From contig NZ_CP109178.1 of assembly GCF_036248255.1 (NCBI RefSeq), forward strand, positions 2,976,001 through 3,040,000: DNA of 64,000 nt, read 5' to 3'. The notes beneath the pieces are model-generated. The model did no database searches and had not been told where the DNA came from. It saw nothing but the letters and a program-made list of their open reading frames with translations. Origin of the DNA: Streptomyces sp. NBC_01717 (lineage in GTDB: Bacteria > Actinomycetota > Actinomycetes > Streptomycetales > Streptomycetaceae). Each line of letters starts with the position of its first letter. Position 1 is the first letter of the stretch. Below are positions 44,736 through 52,778 of the stretch, piece after piece. Made by a program: the position numbers and the translations under genes.

Positions 44736-45572
44736 TCAGCGTCCGGCGTCGGCCAGTTTCGCGCGAAGCTGCAGCACCGATTTGGTGTGGATCTGGCTGA
44801 CCCGGCTCTCGGTCACCCCGAGCACGTTGCCGATCTCGGCGAGGGTGAGGCCCTCGTAGTAGTAGAGGGTGACGACCGTCTTCTCGCGGTCCGGGAGTGT
44901 GTTGATCGCCCGGGCGAGCAGCCGTCTGAGCTCACGGCCCTCGGCAACCTCCACGGGATTGTCGGCGGCGGTGTCCTCCAGCGTGTCCATCAGGCTCAGC
45001 CGGTCACCGCCCTCGCCGCCGACATGCAGGAGCTCCTCCAGCGCGACCACGTTCGCCAGCGACAACTGGCTGAAAACCGCGTGCAGTTCTTCCAGCGTGA
45101 TGCCCATCTCTGCGGCGACCTCCGGCTCGGAGGGGGTACGCCGCAGCTGCGCCTCCAGCGTGGCGTAGGCGCGCTCGACAGCCCGTGCCTTCTGCCGCAC
45201 GGAGCGCGGGATCCAGTCCAGCGCCCGGAGTTCGTCGATCATCGCGCCACGGATGCGGGTGATCGCGTACGTCTCGAACTTGATGGCCCGTTCGATGTCG
45301 AACTTCTCGATCGCGTCGATCAGTCCGAAGACTCCGGAGGAGACGAAGTCCGCCTGCTCGACGTTGGACGGCAGTCCCACGCTCACCCGGCCCGCGACGT
45401 ACTTCACCAACGGCGAGTAGTGCAGGATCAGCTGCTCCCGCAGCCGCTCGTCGCCCGTGGACTTGTACGAACGCCACAACTCGTCGAGCGACGAAGGGGC
45501 AGGAGGGCGCACAGTGCCACGCGCAGCCGGTGGTACTGGCGCACGGTCAGACCCGGAGGTGTGCTGGGGCAT
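44736..45572 (-). CDS. whiG: RNA polymerase sigma factor WhiG (sporulation)
   Basis: 278 aa FliA-type sigma factor that commits aerial hyphae to sporulation in Streptomyces, opposed by the anti-sigma RsiG with c-di-GMP. Region 2 is [39 protein letters not shown] and [20 protein letters not shown]; region 4 is [21 protein letters not shown] and the [23 protein letters not shown]. The ATG at 45572 gives the expected length. Confidence 0.95.
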   Translation of the reverse strand: MPQHTSGSDRAPVPPAARGTVRPPAPSSLDELWRSYKSTGDERLREQLILHYSPLVKYVAGRVSVGLPSNVEQADFVSSGVFGLIDAIEKFDIERAIKFETYAITRIRGAMIDELRALDWIPRSVRQKARAVERAYATLEAQLRRTPSEPEVAAEMGITLEELHAVFSQLSLANVVALEELLHVGGEGGDRLSLMDTLEDTAADNPVEVAEGRELRRLLARAINTLPDREKTVVTLYYYEGLTLAEIGNVLGVTESRVSQIHTKSVLQLRAKLADAGR

Positions 45573-45814
45573 GTGGTGCCTTGAGCCGTTCTGCTGTGGA
45601 CTGCTGGGGGACTTGTGTCTGGGCCGGAATCCTTGTGAGCGTAGCGTGACTGAAGTGTTGCGGTGCGCGAAGGATAGAGGATCGGCGCCGGGCACTTCCG
45701 GACGAATGGACATGACTGCGCTCCGGAACCGTCACCGCGTGGGTCGGTCCCGGAGGCGTCATTGAAGGATCCGCCGAGGTCATCGGCATCACCTTTTCAC
45801 CCGAATGCTCCAGG

Positions 45815-47095
45815 TCAAGGACCGCCTCGCCGCGGGCCGCCATTGCGTGTCGGGCGCGGCGTCAACTGCCAGCCTTCGCCGGCGCGTTCGACGAACCCCA
45901 GTGAGTGCAGTTCGTACAATCGGCCGAGTGCTTCGTCGGCGCTCGTTCCCGCGGTGCGGGCGATGTCCCTTCCGCTGACGGAGCCGTGGGAGGGCAAGGC
46001 GTCGAGAACCCGGGCGGAGGCGGCGTCCAACAGGTCCCTGGCAAGCACGGGGCCGCGCCGGGCCGGGGCGAGGTCACCGATCTCCCCCACCAGTTCGGCG
46101 ACTTCCGCGGCGTCGGTGACCAGGACTCCCTCGCCCCTGAGGAGTTCGTGGACCCCGGCCGACAGACCGCTGGTGGCGGGACCCGGCACGCCCATGGTGA
46201 ACCGGCCCAGCCGTTGCGCACTGCGTGCGGTGACCAGTGAGCCGCTGCGGTATTCGGCCTCGACCACGACCGTCCCCCGGGTCAACGCGGCAATCACCCG
46301 GTTCCGGAGGATGAATCTGCTGCGCGTCGGATGATCGGCCGGTGGCAGCTCTCCGATGACCAGCCCCTGTTCCGCCACGCGCCCGATCAGCTCGGCATGC
46401 CCACGGGGATAGGCGACGTCCACCCCGCAGGCCAGCACCGCCATGGTCGCCCCGCCGGCCGAGAGGGCGCCGCGATGGGCCGCCCCGTCCACCCCGAACG
46501 CGGCGCCCGAGACCACCACCCAGCCCAGCTCCGCCAGCCCTGCCCCGAGACTCGCCGCCATATGTGCCCCGTACGGAGTACACGCCCGGGCGCCGACCAC
46601 CGCGACCGAGCGCAGCGCCCAGAGCCGCAGATCGGGCCGGCCCCGAACCCAGAGGCCGGTCGGCCGGGAGTCGCCCAGGTCGTCGAGTTGGCTGGGCCAC
46701 TCACGGTCGCCGGGGCAGACGAAGCGGCCGCCCACGGCGGCGACCGACGCCAGGTCCCGCTCGGGGTCGACGGCCTCGGCCCGCAACCGGTAGCCGGCCA
46801 GCCGCTTCGCCGTCATGCCCCGAAGCTGTTCCGCGGTCCCGTCCCGGGCCGTGATCCGCCGTATCAGTTCGGCGGCACCGACTTCGCGCAGCCAGCGGCC
46901 CCCGCGTTCGTCGCCCGGCTCGAGGACGCGGGTCAGGGCGGCCCGCGCCAGGCGCTCCCGGTCGCCCACCGCCGGTCGTGCCCATCCTGTTTCCCGGCTC
47001 CGCTCCCGGACGCCCGGCGTGCTGATGCCCTGTCCCTCGTCAAGGCCGTCCAGCGCCCTGATGCCCGGTCCGGCGTCGAGGCCGCCCGGCGTCAT
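45815..47095 (-). CDS. dprA: DNA-processing protein DprA
   Basis: 426 aa from the ATG at 47095, which overlaps the comM stop in an ATGA pair, indicating coupling. A GTG at 46969 would give 384 aa without the Gly/Asp-rich leader. The Rossmann core contains VAVVGARACTPYGAHMAASL, VVSGAAFGVDGAAHRGALSA, AVLACGVDVAYPRGHAEL and TRSRFILRNRVIAALTRGTV. A C-terminal winged-helix-like domain is present. DprA loads RecA on ssDNA during transformation; in Streptomyces its role is less clear. Confidence 0.9.
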   Translation of the reverse strand: MTPGGLDAGPGIRALDGLDEGQGISTPGVRERSRETGWARPAVGDRERLARAALTRVLEPGDERGGRWLREVGAAELIRRITARDGTAEQLRGMTAKRLAGYRLRAEAVDPERDLASVAAVGGRFVCPGDREWPSQLDDLGDSRPTGLWVRGRPDLRLWALRSVAVVGARACTPYGAHMAASLGAGLAELGWVVVSGAAFGVDGAAHRGALSAGGATMAVLACGVDVAYPRGHAELIGRVAEQGLVIGELPPADHPTRSRFILRNRVIAALTRGTVVVEAEYRSGSLVTARSAQRLGRFTMGVPGPATSGLSAGVHELLRGEGVLVTDAAEVAELVGEIGDLAPARRGPVLARDLLDAASARVLDALPSHGSVSGRDIARTAGTSADEALGRLYELHSLGFVERAGEGWQLTPRPTRNGGPRRGGP

Positions 47096-47608
47096 GAAGC
47101 CCGGTCCAGCACCGAGGCCCCGCGCGAAATCCCCGTCCGCAGCTCCAGGGCCACCGCGATGTCGAACGCCTCCGGGCGATCGGCGCCGCGCAGATCTGCG
47201 AGGGTCCATGCCACCCGCAGGACCCGGTCCAGTCCCCGCGCGGTGAGCAGTCCGCGCTCCATGTCCCGCTCCGCCTCCATGAGCGCCCCCGGCGCCGCGA
47301 GCAGCCTGGTCCGTAGCTCATGGCCGGGGACCTCGCTGTTGGTGGTCCAGGGTGTGCCCGTGAGCCGGTCCGCCGCCCGCGACCTGGCCTCCCGTACCCG
47401 GGCGGCGACATCGGCCGTCGACTCGCCGCGGCCGCCCCGCCCCATCAGGTCCTCACGGGTGACCGGAGCGACGACCACACGCAGATCCACCCGGTCGAGC
47501 AGGGGCCCGGAGAGTCTCGCCTGATAGCGACGGACCGACGAAGGCGGGCATTCGCAGGCGGCGCCGGTGAGGGTGTGGCGTCCGCACGGACACGGGTTGG
47601 CGGCCAGC
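47092..47608 (-). pseudogene. comM: comM 3' fragment (Mg-chelatase-like AAA+ ATPase, C-terminal part)
   Basis: In frame from the repeat GCTGGC at 47608-47603 the sequence reads LAANPCPCGRHTLTGAACEC, PPSSVRRYQARLSGPLLDRV and DLRVVVAPVTREDL. This is the zinc-ribbon and C-terminal lid region of the YifB/ComM family, ending with TGA at 47092. No ribosome site precedes it. It is separated from the N-terminal part (54332-55446) by the inserted element. Confidence 0.93.
47603..47608. repeat. Direct repeat GCCAGC, left junction
   Basis: This 6-bp sequence also occurs at 54332-54337 and is present once in the reconstructed comM (GTGCTGGCC in the coding sense). It marks the left junction of the inserted element. 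Confidence 0.85.
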
Positions 47609-47834
47609 TTGTGGACAGGGTTTGAGGTTGACCGTTGACCCTTCTCTCAGTCGGTTGGATGCCGCCTTGAGCCTGAGCACGATAGGTGTGCCGCGCTTGC
47701 TGTTCACGTTCATCAACCGCAGCGGTTTGAGCCCTCACTGATGAGGATCTCTGAACTCGGCCAAGGACGCTCTTCCCCCCACTTCGTTGCAGCTTGAAGT
47801 GAGTGGGAGATGTGGGGGGCGAAGAGCACATGTG
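47609..47834. other. Left end of the element, no gene seen
   Basis: This end holds the terminal inverted repeat, a tandem GTTGACC GTTGACC (47627-47640), and a partial CACTTC/GAAGTG hairpin near 47780. No coding frame with a convincing ribosome site was found. Repeats near an element end are typical recombinase or accessory-protein binding sites. Confidence 0.55.
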
Positions 47835-47865
47835 AGGGCCCGGCGACCGAAGGTCGCCGGGCCCT
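47835..47865 (-). terminator. Strong terminator inside the element
   Basis: AGGGCCCGGCGACC (47835-47848) pairs perfectly with GGTCGCCGGGCCCT (47852-47865) around a GAA loop. It lies 64 bp beyond the small membrane protein stop and should isolate the recombinase operon from comM' and dprA. Confidence 0.85.
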
Positions 47866-47929
47866 GTTGATCGGTGACGGTCAGGCGAAGTCGTTGCCTG
47901 AGGTGTTCAGGGGGTCCGCCGCAGGGAGG

Positions 47930-48205
47930 TTAGCCGCGGGTCAGCATGACCACGGAAACAGGCACCGCCACCATCCCGCAGATCGCCATGAACCCGCCGA
48001 CGAAGCGCAGGAAGCTCTCAGGCACGGTGCGGGCTTTGGCCTGCTGCCGGGGGTTCCCCTCCAGGCCGTTCACTACGAGGGCATGAATCCCAGCAGCCCC
48101 TCTCTTCGTGGCAAAGGCTCCCCCCATGAAGATCGCTGCGAGCCCCCAGACCAACAGGAAGACAGCGCCCGCGACGGGGTCGCTCTGACCGGCAAGAAGC
48201 AGCAT
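47930..48205 (-). CDS. Small two-TM membrane protein carried by the element
   Basis: 91 aa from the ATG at 48205 (in-frame GTG at 48220 and 48232 are alternatives). Two hydrophobic helices, AGAVFLLVWGLAAIFMGGAF and FVGGFMAICGMVAVPVSVVM, flank a basic loop with NPRQQAKARTVPESFLR. I do not recognise a family. It lies 120 bp past the coiled-coil gene on the same strand and may be the element's cargo. Confidence 0.55.
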   Translation of the reverse strand: MLLLAGQSDPVAGAVFLLVWGLAAIFMGGAFATKRGAAGIHALVVNGLEGNPRQQAKARTVPESFLRFVGGFMAICGMVAVPVSVVMLTRG

Positions 48206-48325
48206 GATCGAATCTTTCACTGCCAGGGCCACAAGCGTCAACGGGCTGCCATGACAACAACCCGTTCCGTGCAATAAGCGCGGTAGACGCCAAGAACGAT
48301 GCGAATCTGACAACAGTTGTCGTGC

Positions 48326-48793
48326 TCAGCGGTCCAGAATCCCCCTGGTCAGGGTGCTGGATTGACGATAATTAGCTCGCTCCGTGTCACGCCTGTTGGG
48401 GATTGTGTTGAGCCTGGTGACGTTGGCTGCGGCTTCGAGTTCCTGCCTCAGTTGTTGGTTCTCGAGTGCCAGCCGTTGGATGCGGGCGGCAGCCAAGGTG
48501 AGGTGGTCGGTCAGTTCTCGGTTTCTGCGTTTGAGCTTGGAGTTTCTGGCCACGAGGGTGTCGAATCGGCTGGGGAAGCTGGCGTCTTTCGAGTCGGTCG
48601 GCTCCGCCCGGAGGGTCGAGATCTCCCTGGCGATGTCGGGGTAGTGGCGGCGGAACGTGGTGTTGCGCATCCCGAGCCGGCGGGTGAGGGCGAGAACGCT
48701 GGGCCGGGTGCCGTTGTTGGATGCCTGCTGCTGGAGTTCTTCCAGGGCTGCCCGGACTCGGGCTTCGGAGGGGATGTCGACCCGGCGGGTCAT
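48326..48793 (-). CDS. HTH/coiled-coil accessory protein of the element (TnpC-like)
   Basis: 155 aa. N-terminal residues 8-55 form an HTH-like unit (ARVRAALEELQQQASNNGTR, RRLGMRNTTFRRHYPDIARE). Residues 80-120 form a Leu-rich coiled coil (NSKLKRRNRELTDHLTLAAA, RIQRLALENQQLRQELEAAA). In Tn554 the third protein TnpC is a small coiled-coil factor that affects orientation and frequency of transposition. By position and build this is a plausible counterpart. The start overlaps the 702-aa gene by 4 bp. Confidence 0.7.
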   Translation of the reverse strand: MTRRVDIPSEARVRAALEELQQQASNNGTRPSVLALTRRLGMRNTTFRRHYPDIAREISTLRAEPTDSKDASFPSRFDTLVARNSKLKRRNRELTDHLTLAAARIQRLALENQQLRQELEAAANVTRLNTIPNRRDTERANYRQSSTLTRGILDR

Positions 48794-50898
48794 GTGAGTT
48801 CCGGTTGTCCGGTGTGGCGGTTCAGGAAGTTCTCGATCTCAGCTTGGCGCTGGTTGAGCCGATGCTGCAGGAGGGGCGGTGGCGCGGGACGGGTGGCCAG
48901 TCGGCTGTCGATCCGGTCGACCTCCTGGCGCCATGCGGTGACGTTGTCGCCGGTCAGGGCAACGCAGCGGCAGGCGAGTGGCTGGCAGAGGCCGTGGTCT
49001 GGGAGGCCTTCGGCTCGTCCGCGGCGGGCGCGTTCGCAAAGGGCCTTCTTGTGGTCGTGAACGCAGGTGATGTAGATGCCGGGATAGACGGCAGGGTCGT
49101 CGCGGCCCATGATCCGTTTGAGTCGTCGTTCGTCGGTGACGACGGTGCCCTGGAAGCGAGCGCGGTGCCCGAAGTTTTCCAGTCGGCGGGCTGCTTCGTC
49201 CGCTGCGGGGCCAGCGAGTTCGGTGTGCTCGTGGGCGTCGATCATGGTCAGCAGGTGCTCGCCGCGGGCAAGGGCCTGCTCGCTTTCGACCTCGGCGCGG
49301 AAGCCGCTGTCGCTGGTGCCGGCGTAACCCTCGAAGACCTGGACACAGTGGTGCCGATATTGCAGGGCTCCGGCGATGGATCCGCCTGGGCGGCGAGCGA
49401 TGAACCAGGCCAGGGTCCGGCGAAAGTGCGAGCTCTGCAGCCGGAAGGTGCGGCTGTTGACGGTGGGGATAGCGTCGCCTCGTTCGTGCTCATGGCAATA
49501 GCCGTTCACCCAGTCCACGAACTCGTTGAGGCGCGTGTTCGTGGTGCTGGCGACCAGCGCTTGCTCATCGCGAACTCGGCGACTGCCGCAGCTGTGCGGG
49601 AGGCGGGTGAACAGCAGGTCGATGCTGGCGGGCTGGAGGGCCTCGAGAACTGCGATGGCTCGTGCCGCCCGTTCGCCGACGTTCCAGGTCGCCGGGACGC
49701 CTCGGGAATCGTCCTCGCCCTTGAAGGCCAGGCTGGCGACTTTCCAGCGGTAGGGCTTGCCGTCGGTGTCGCGTTCGACGCGCAGGCAGCCCCGACGGAG
49801 TTCCTTGATCTCGCTGTCGCGCATGCCGCTGAGGAAAGCGGTGATCACGTAAGCCGCCGTCTGGAGGTGCCGGGCGACGATCGCGAGGCTGTTCCAGAGC
49901 CTCTGGTCGGTGACGATCTCGGAGATCCAGGAGGATCCGTCGAGCGTTCCCTGGATGTAGATGTCCAGGGATGCGCTCGTCGAGACGCCGACGGCGGAGA
50001 CGGTTTCGTCGAGCAGTGAGTCGAGCCAGCGGCGGCGGTGTCGGCGGTCGAAGAGGCTCCGGTTGCAGCCGATCTGCTGGGCCAGGAAGAGCAGGTTGAC
50101 GCCGCCGTTCCAGCCCGGCAAGGGGCGGCCGCTGCTGATGTAGGTCTGCAGCATGTCCCTGATCGCGCGGTCTTGCTCGCTGTCAGGCTTCCCCGAAAGG
50201 GCGGGCGGGCTGAAGCGGAGTCGCTGCCACTCCTGATCTGCGCCAAGGATGTCCGCGGCGAAGTCATCGATGAACCGCGTCGCCCAGACGAAGAGCGGCC
50301 CGAACACCTCCTCCGGGATGCGGTCGGTGGCGTTCTCGCGGCGGCGCTCGCCCTTCTGCTCTCCCCAGCCGTCGACGTGCCAAGGGTCGAAGGACAGCGG
50401 ATCATCGAGGCACTGGCGCCAGTGCCAGAGTTTGCGGACCTTCGCGCGGGCTCGCTGACGAGCAGTCCACGACTCGGGGAACTGCGCGAGGAGGTAGTGC
50501 TGGTAGTCCAGCAGGTCGGAGCCGACCAGGGTGGACAACGAGCGGCATCGCGGGTGCGGCCGCTCGTCCAGCCATCTGAAGAAGCGGATGAGCTCCGCGA
50601 GGAGCACGTAGATGCTGTCGATCGCGCCGCGTCGCTCTCCGGGTGGGAGCGGGCCGGAGAGCATCGTGTAACACAGTTGCTTGGCGGTCGGCCGGAACGG
50701 CTCCGGGATCCGGCGGAAGTCGAGGATGAGGGCCCGGCGGCCCTTCATGTGAAGCGCCGGCCGCAGCCGCCAGACCTCGTCGCTGAAGCGGGAGGTCTCC
50801 GCCAGATCAATGCCGGGACGCAAGGGCCGGCCGTGGAGAACGAACGGGTCTGGAGCCGAGTTCGAAGTCGCTGCCGTGGACAGCTGAAGGAAGGTCAT
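48790..50898 (-). CDS. Tyrosine recombinase C of the element (702 aa)
   Basis: 702 aa. The catalytic set of the tyrosine recombinase family can be placed: Arg360 in FLSGMRDSEIKELRRG, His491-xx-Arg494 in SSHFRRTLAWF, His516/517 in YRHHCVQVFEGYAG and the candidate nucleophile Tyr525. Before that lies an unusually long N-terminal region (about 340 residues). After it a 175-residue C-terminus includes a Cys/His cluster (YITCVHDHKKALCERARRG, LCQPLACRC) that could bind zinc. Long recombinases of this kind occur in multi-recombinase transposons. It overlaps its neighbours by 4 bp each. Confidence 0.8.
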   Translation of the reverse strand: MTFLQLSTAATSNSAPDPFVLHGRPLRPGIDLAETSRFSDEVWRLRPALHMKGRRALILDFRRIPEPFRPTAKQLCYTMLSGPLPPGERRGAIDSIYVLLAELIRFFRWLDERPHPRCRSLSTLVGSDLLDYQHYLLAQFPESWTARQRARAKVRKLWHWRQCLDDPLSFDPWHVDGWGEQKGERRRENATDRIPEEVFGPLFVWATRFIDDFAADILGADQEWQRLRFSPPALSGKPDSEQDRAIRDMLQTYISSGRPLPGWNGGVNLLFLAQQIGCNRSLFDRRHRRRWLDSLLDETVSAVGVSTSASLDIYIQGTLDGSSWISEIVTDQRLWNSLAIVARHLQTAAYVITAFLSGMRDSEIKELRRGCLRVERDTDGKPYRWKVASLAFKGEDDSRGVPATWNVGERAARAIAVLEALQPASIDLLFTRLPHSCGSRRVRDEQALVASTTNTRLNEFVDWVNGYCHEHERGDAIPTVNSRTFRLQSSHFRRTLAWFIARRPGGSIAGALQYRHHCVQVFEGYAGTSDSGFRAEVESEQALARGEHLLTMIDAHEHTELAGPAADEAARRLENFGHRARFQGTVVTDERRLKRIMGRDDPAVYPGIYITCVHDHKKALCERARRGRAEGLPDHGLCQPLACRCVALTGDNVTAWRQEVDRIDSRLATRPAPPPLLQHRLNQRQAEIENFLNRHTGQPELT

Positions 50899-52778
50899 GG
50901 CATTTCCCAGGGGTCTTCGATCAGATCCAACATGGCGTCGGCGGGCTTGCGAAGCTCAGCTTCAGCGAGTTCGGCGGCGCTGAACTTGGCGAGGATGTCG
51001 TAACGGATGGCGACCCAGGCGGGGCCATAGCGAAACCACCACTGCCCTTCGTCCATCTGCTGGCGACGTTCGGTAAGAGCGTCGGTCAGGGCCAGCAGCC
51101 TAGGCAGGTGGTCGCGGGTGACCAGGCAGTTCCCGCAGTGGAAGCACTCGAGGAACGAGGCCTCGCATCGGCTCTGGGTGGCCGGGTGCCGGTCGTGGTC
51201 ACCGCATGCTGTCCAGCCCGTGTCCAGGTCCCCGGCGGCCGCCTGCCGGGCGGCCGCCGGGGACAGGCCCGCGTCGCGGTGGAGGACGTCCGCGTCAGTC
51301 GGCCCGGTGACCACCTGCAGCCCGCCTCCCGCGGCGTTCAGCACCTGTTGGTGGGCTCGCAGGGCCGCCTGCTCGGCGTCGACCAGGGCCTCGCCGAGAA
51401 CCTGGTCGGCCCAGTCGAGGACGATCGGATCCCTGCCGAGGTAGTTGCGGAAGAGGACGGGCAGGCTGTTCGTCTTCGCCGCCGAGGGCAGATGGCCGCC
51501 CAACCGGCGGGTGCGGCGGACCTCGGTGCTGGTCTTGACCCGGTTGAGCTTCACCTGCAGGGGCTCCGGCTCGGCGCCCTCGGTGGTGTCGGCGAGGACG
51601 GGACGCTGACGGTTCGCGGCCCACTGTGACGGGAGCATGGAGGCGCCCCAGAGCTTGCTGGCGAACGGATGTAGGTGCTCGGCCGTGGCGTCGACTTGCC
51701 CGTTGTGGATGTTCCTCCAGACGCAGATCAGCCGGTCGGAGCCGCAGGCCTGCCGGCTGCGGGCCATCAGGCCGTGCAGCAGTAGATAGAGGCCGCCGGG
51801 GGTGTGCAGGGCCCGTTCCGGCGGGCCGATCTCCCAGGTGACCGTCTTGAACCACTTGCGCTGTCCCTGGCGGCGCTTGGTCACCGTCAGTTCCACCGCC
51901 CGTCCGTCCAGGATCCGGTGCTCGGCTGGGAGTTCCTTGATGGTCTCGGAGTTGCGTTCGGTCATCGCGACCATCAGCACCATGATCGGCGGCAGGTCAC
52001 GCAGGACGACGTAGAGGTTTTCGGCAAGGTCGATCCGCCGGCGCATGAAGTCGGGTCCGCTCAGTCTCGGGACGCGGCCGGTGTCGGCCATGTCCGCGAG
52101 GGTGGCCGCGAGCCATCGTTCGTTGTCCCGCGATCCCGCAGGATCGTGGCGATGAAGGAGTACCCGTTGTTCGCCGGCGTGGATCCTGTCGCGGATTCCT
52201 GCGACGTCGGCGCGCGCGGCGGCCAGCAGCCGGGCGAACTCGCCGTCGGAGTAGCCCGGAACCCCGAAACCTCTCGGCCTTCGGCGCCGCTGATTCACCA
52301 TCTCCTGCGTCGTGGCGGACAGCCGCGGGCCGATGCTGTCCATCCCGAGCACGAGCTTGACCGCTTGCCAGTCCCCCAGGGCCGAGAACTCGGTGGTGGC
52401 GGCCGTCCGGTGCTGGATGAAGGCCTCGACATGTCCCGGAGTGAGGTCCTCGGGCCTGGTCGGAGGGCTGAGGTGGGAGGCCAGGAATGTCATGAACCGC
52501 ATGAGTGAGCCCCACGAATGCGTGGCCGAGGTCATCGTCCGCAGTCCGCCGCCCGGGCCGATTCGCTGGGCGAAGGCCTCGGCAAGGGGGATGCGCCAGC
52601 CCTCCAGGGGCACTGAGGCGACGCCGAATCGTGCCTGTCGTCCGTCGTCGCCCTGGAAGAGCACGACGGTCTGCCCTGCCGGCCCCGTCTGCACTGAGGA
52701 CGCTGGGGTGTACTCGCCGTGCGGTAAGGCGGCCGCGCGGCCCGGCCCGGTGCTGCCGCGGCCGCGGCCGCGGGTCAT
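50895..52778 (-). CDS. Tyrosine recombinase-like protein B of the element (627 aa, degenerate motif)
   Basis: 627 aa. An Arg in MTERNSETIKELP near residue 275 suggests the first catalytic Arg. The usual HxxR...H...Y pattern is not clear: RRTRRLGGHLPSAAKTNSLP and VLFRNYLGRD (residues 421-450) occupy its place, with Tyr446 as a possible nucleophile. A Cys cluster near 525-551 (C525, C538, C545, C548, C551; RCEASFLECFHCGNCL) suggests a zinc-binding domain, similar in idea to its downstream neighbour. It may be a catalytically weak partner in a heteromeric recombinase. Confidence 0.72.
   Translation of the reverse strand: MTRGRGRGSTGPGRAAALPHGEYTPASSVQTGPAGQTVVLFQGDDGRQARFGVASVPLEGWRIPLAEAFAQRIGPGGGLRTMTSATHSWGSLMRFMTFLASHLSPPTRPEDLTPGHVEAFIQHRTAATTEFSALGDWQAVKLVLGMDSIGPRLSATTQEMVNQRRRRPRGFGVPGYSDGEFARLLAAARADVAGIRDRIHAGEQRVLLHRHDPAGSRDNERWLAATLADMADTGRVPRLSGPDFMRRRIDLAENLYVVLRDLPPIMVLMVAMTERNSETIKELPAEHRILDGRAVELTVTKRRQGQRKWFKTVTWEIGPPERALHTPGGLYLLLHGLMARSRQACGSDRLICVWRNIHNGQVDATAEHLHPFASKLWGASMLPSQWAANRQRPVLADTTEGAEPEPLQVKLNRVKTSTEVRRTRRLGGHLPSAAKTNSLPVLFRNYLGRDPIVLDWADQVLGEALVDAEQAALRAHQQVLNAAGGGLQVVTGPTDADVLHRDAGLSPAAARQAAAGDLDTGWTACGDHDRHPATQSRCEASFLECFHCGNCLVTRDHLPRLLALTDALTERRQQMDEGQWWFRYGPAWVAIRYDILAKFSAAELAEAELRKPADAMLDLIEDPWEMP

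Noticed and set aside
46969..47095. Shorter dprA starting at GTG 46969
   Set aside because: The ATG at 47095 overlaps the comM stop in an ATGA pair, a typical coupling, so the longer form was preferred, though the leader is low-complexity.
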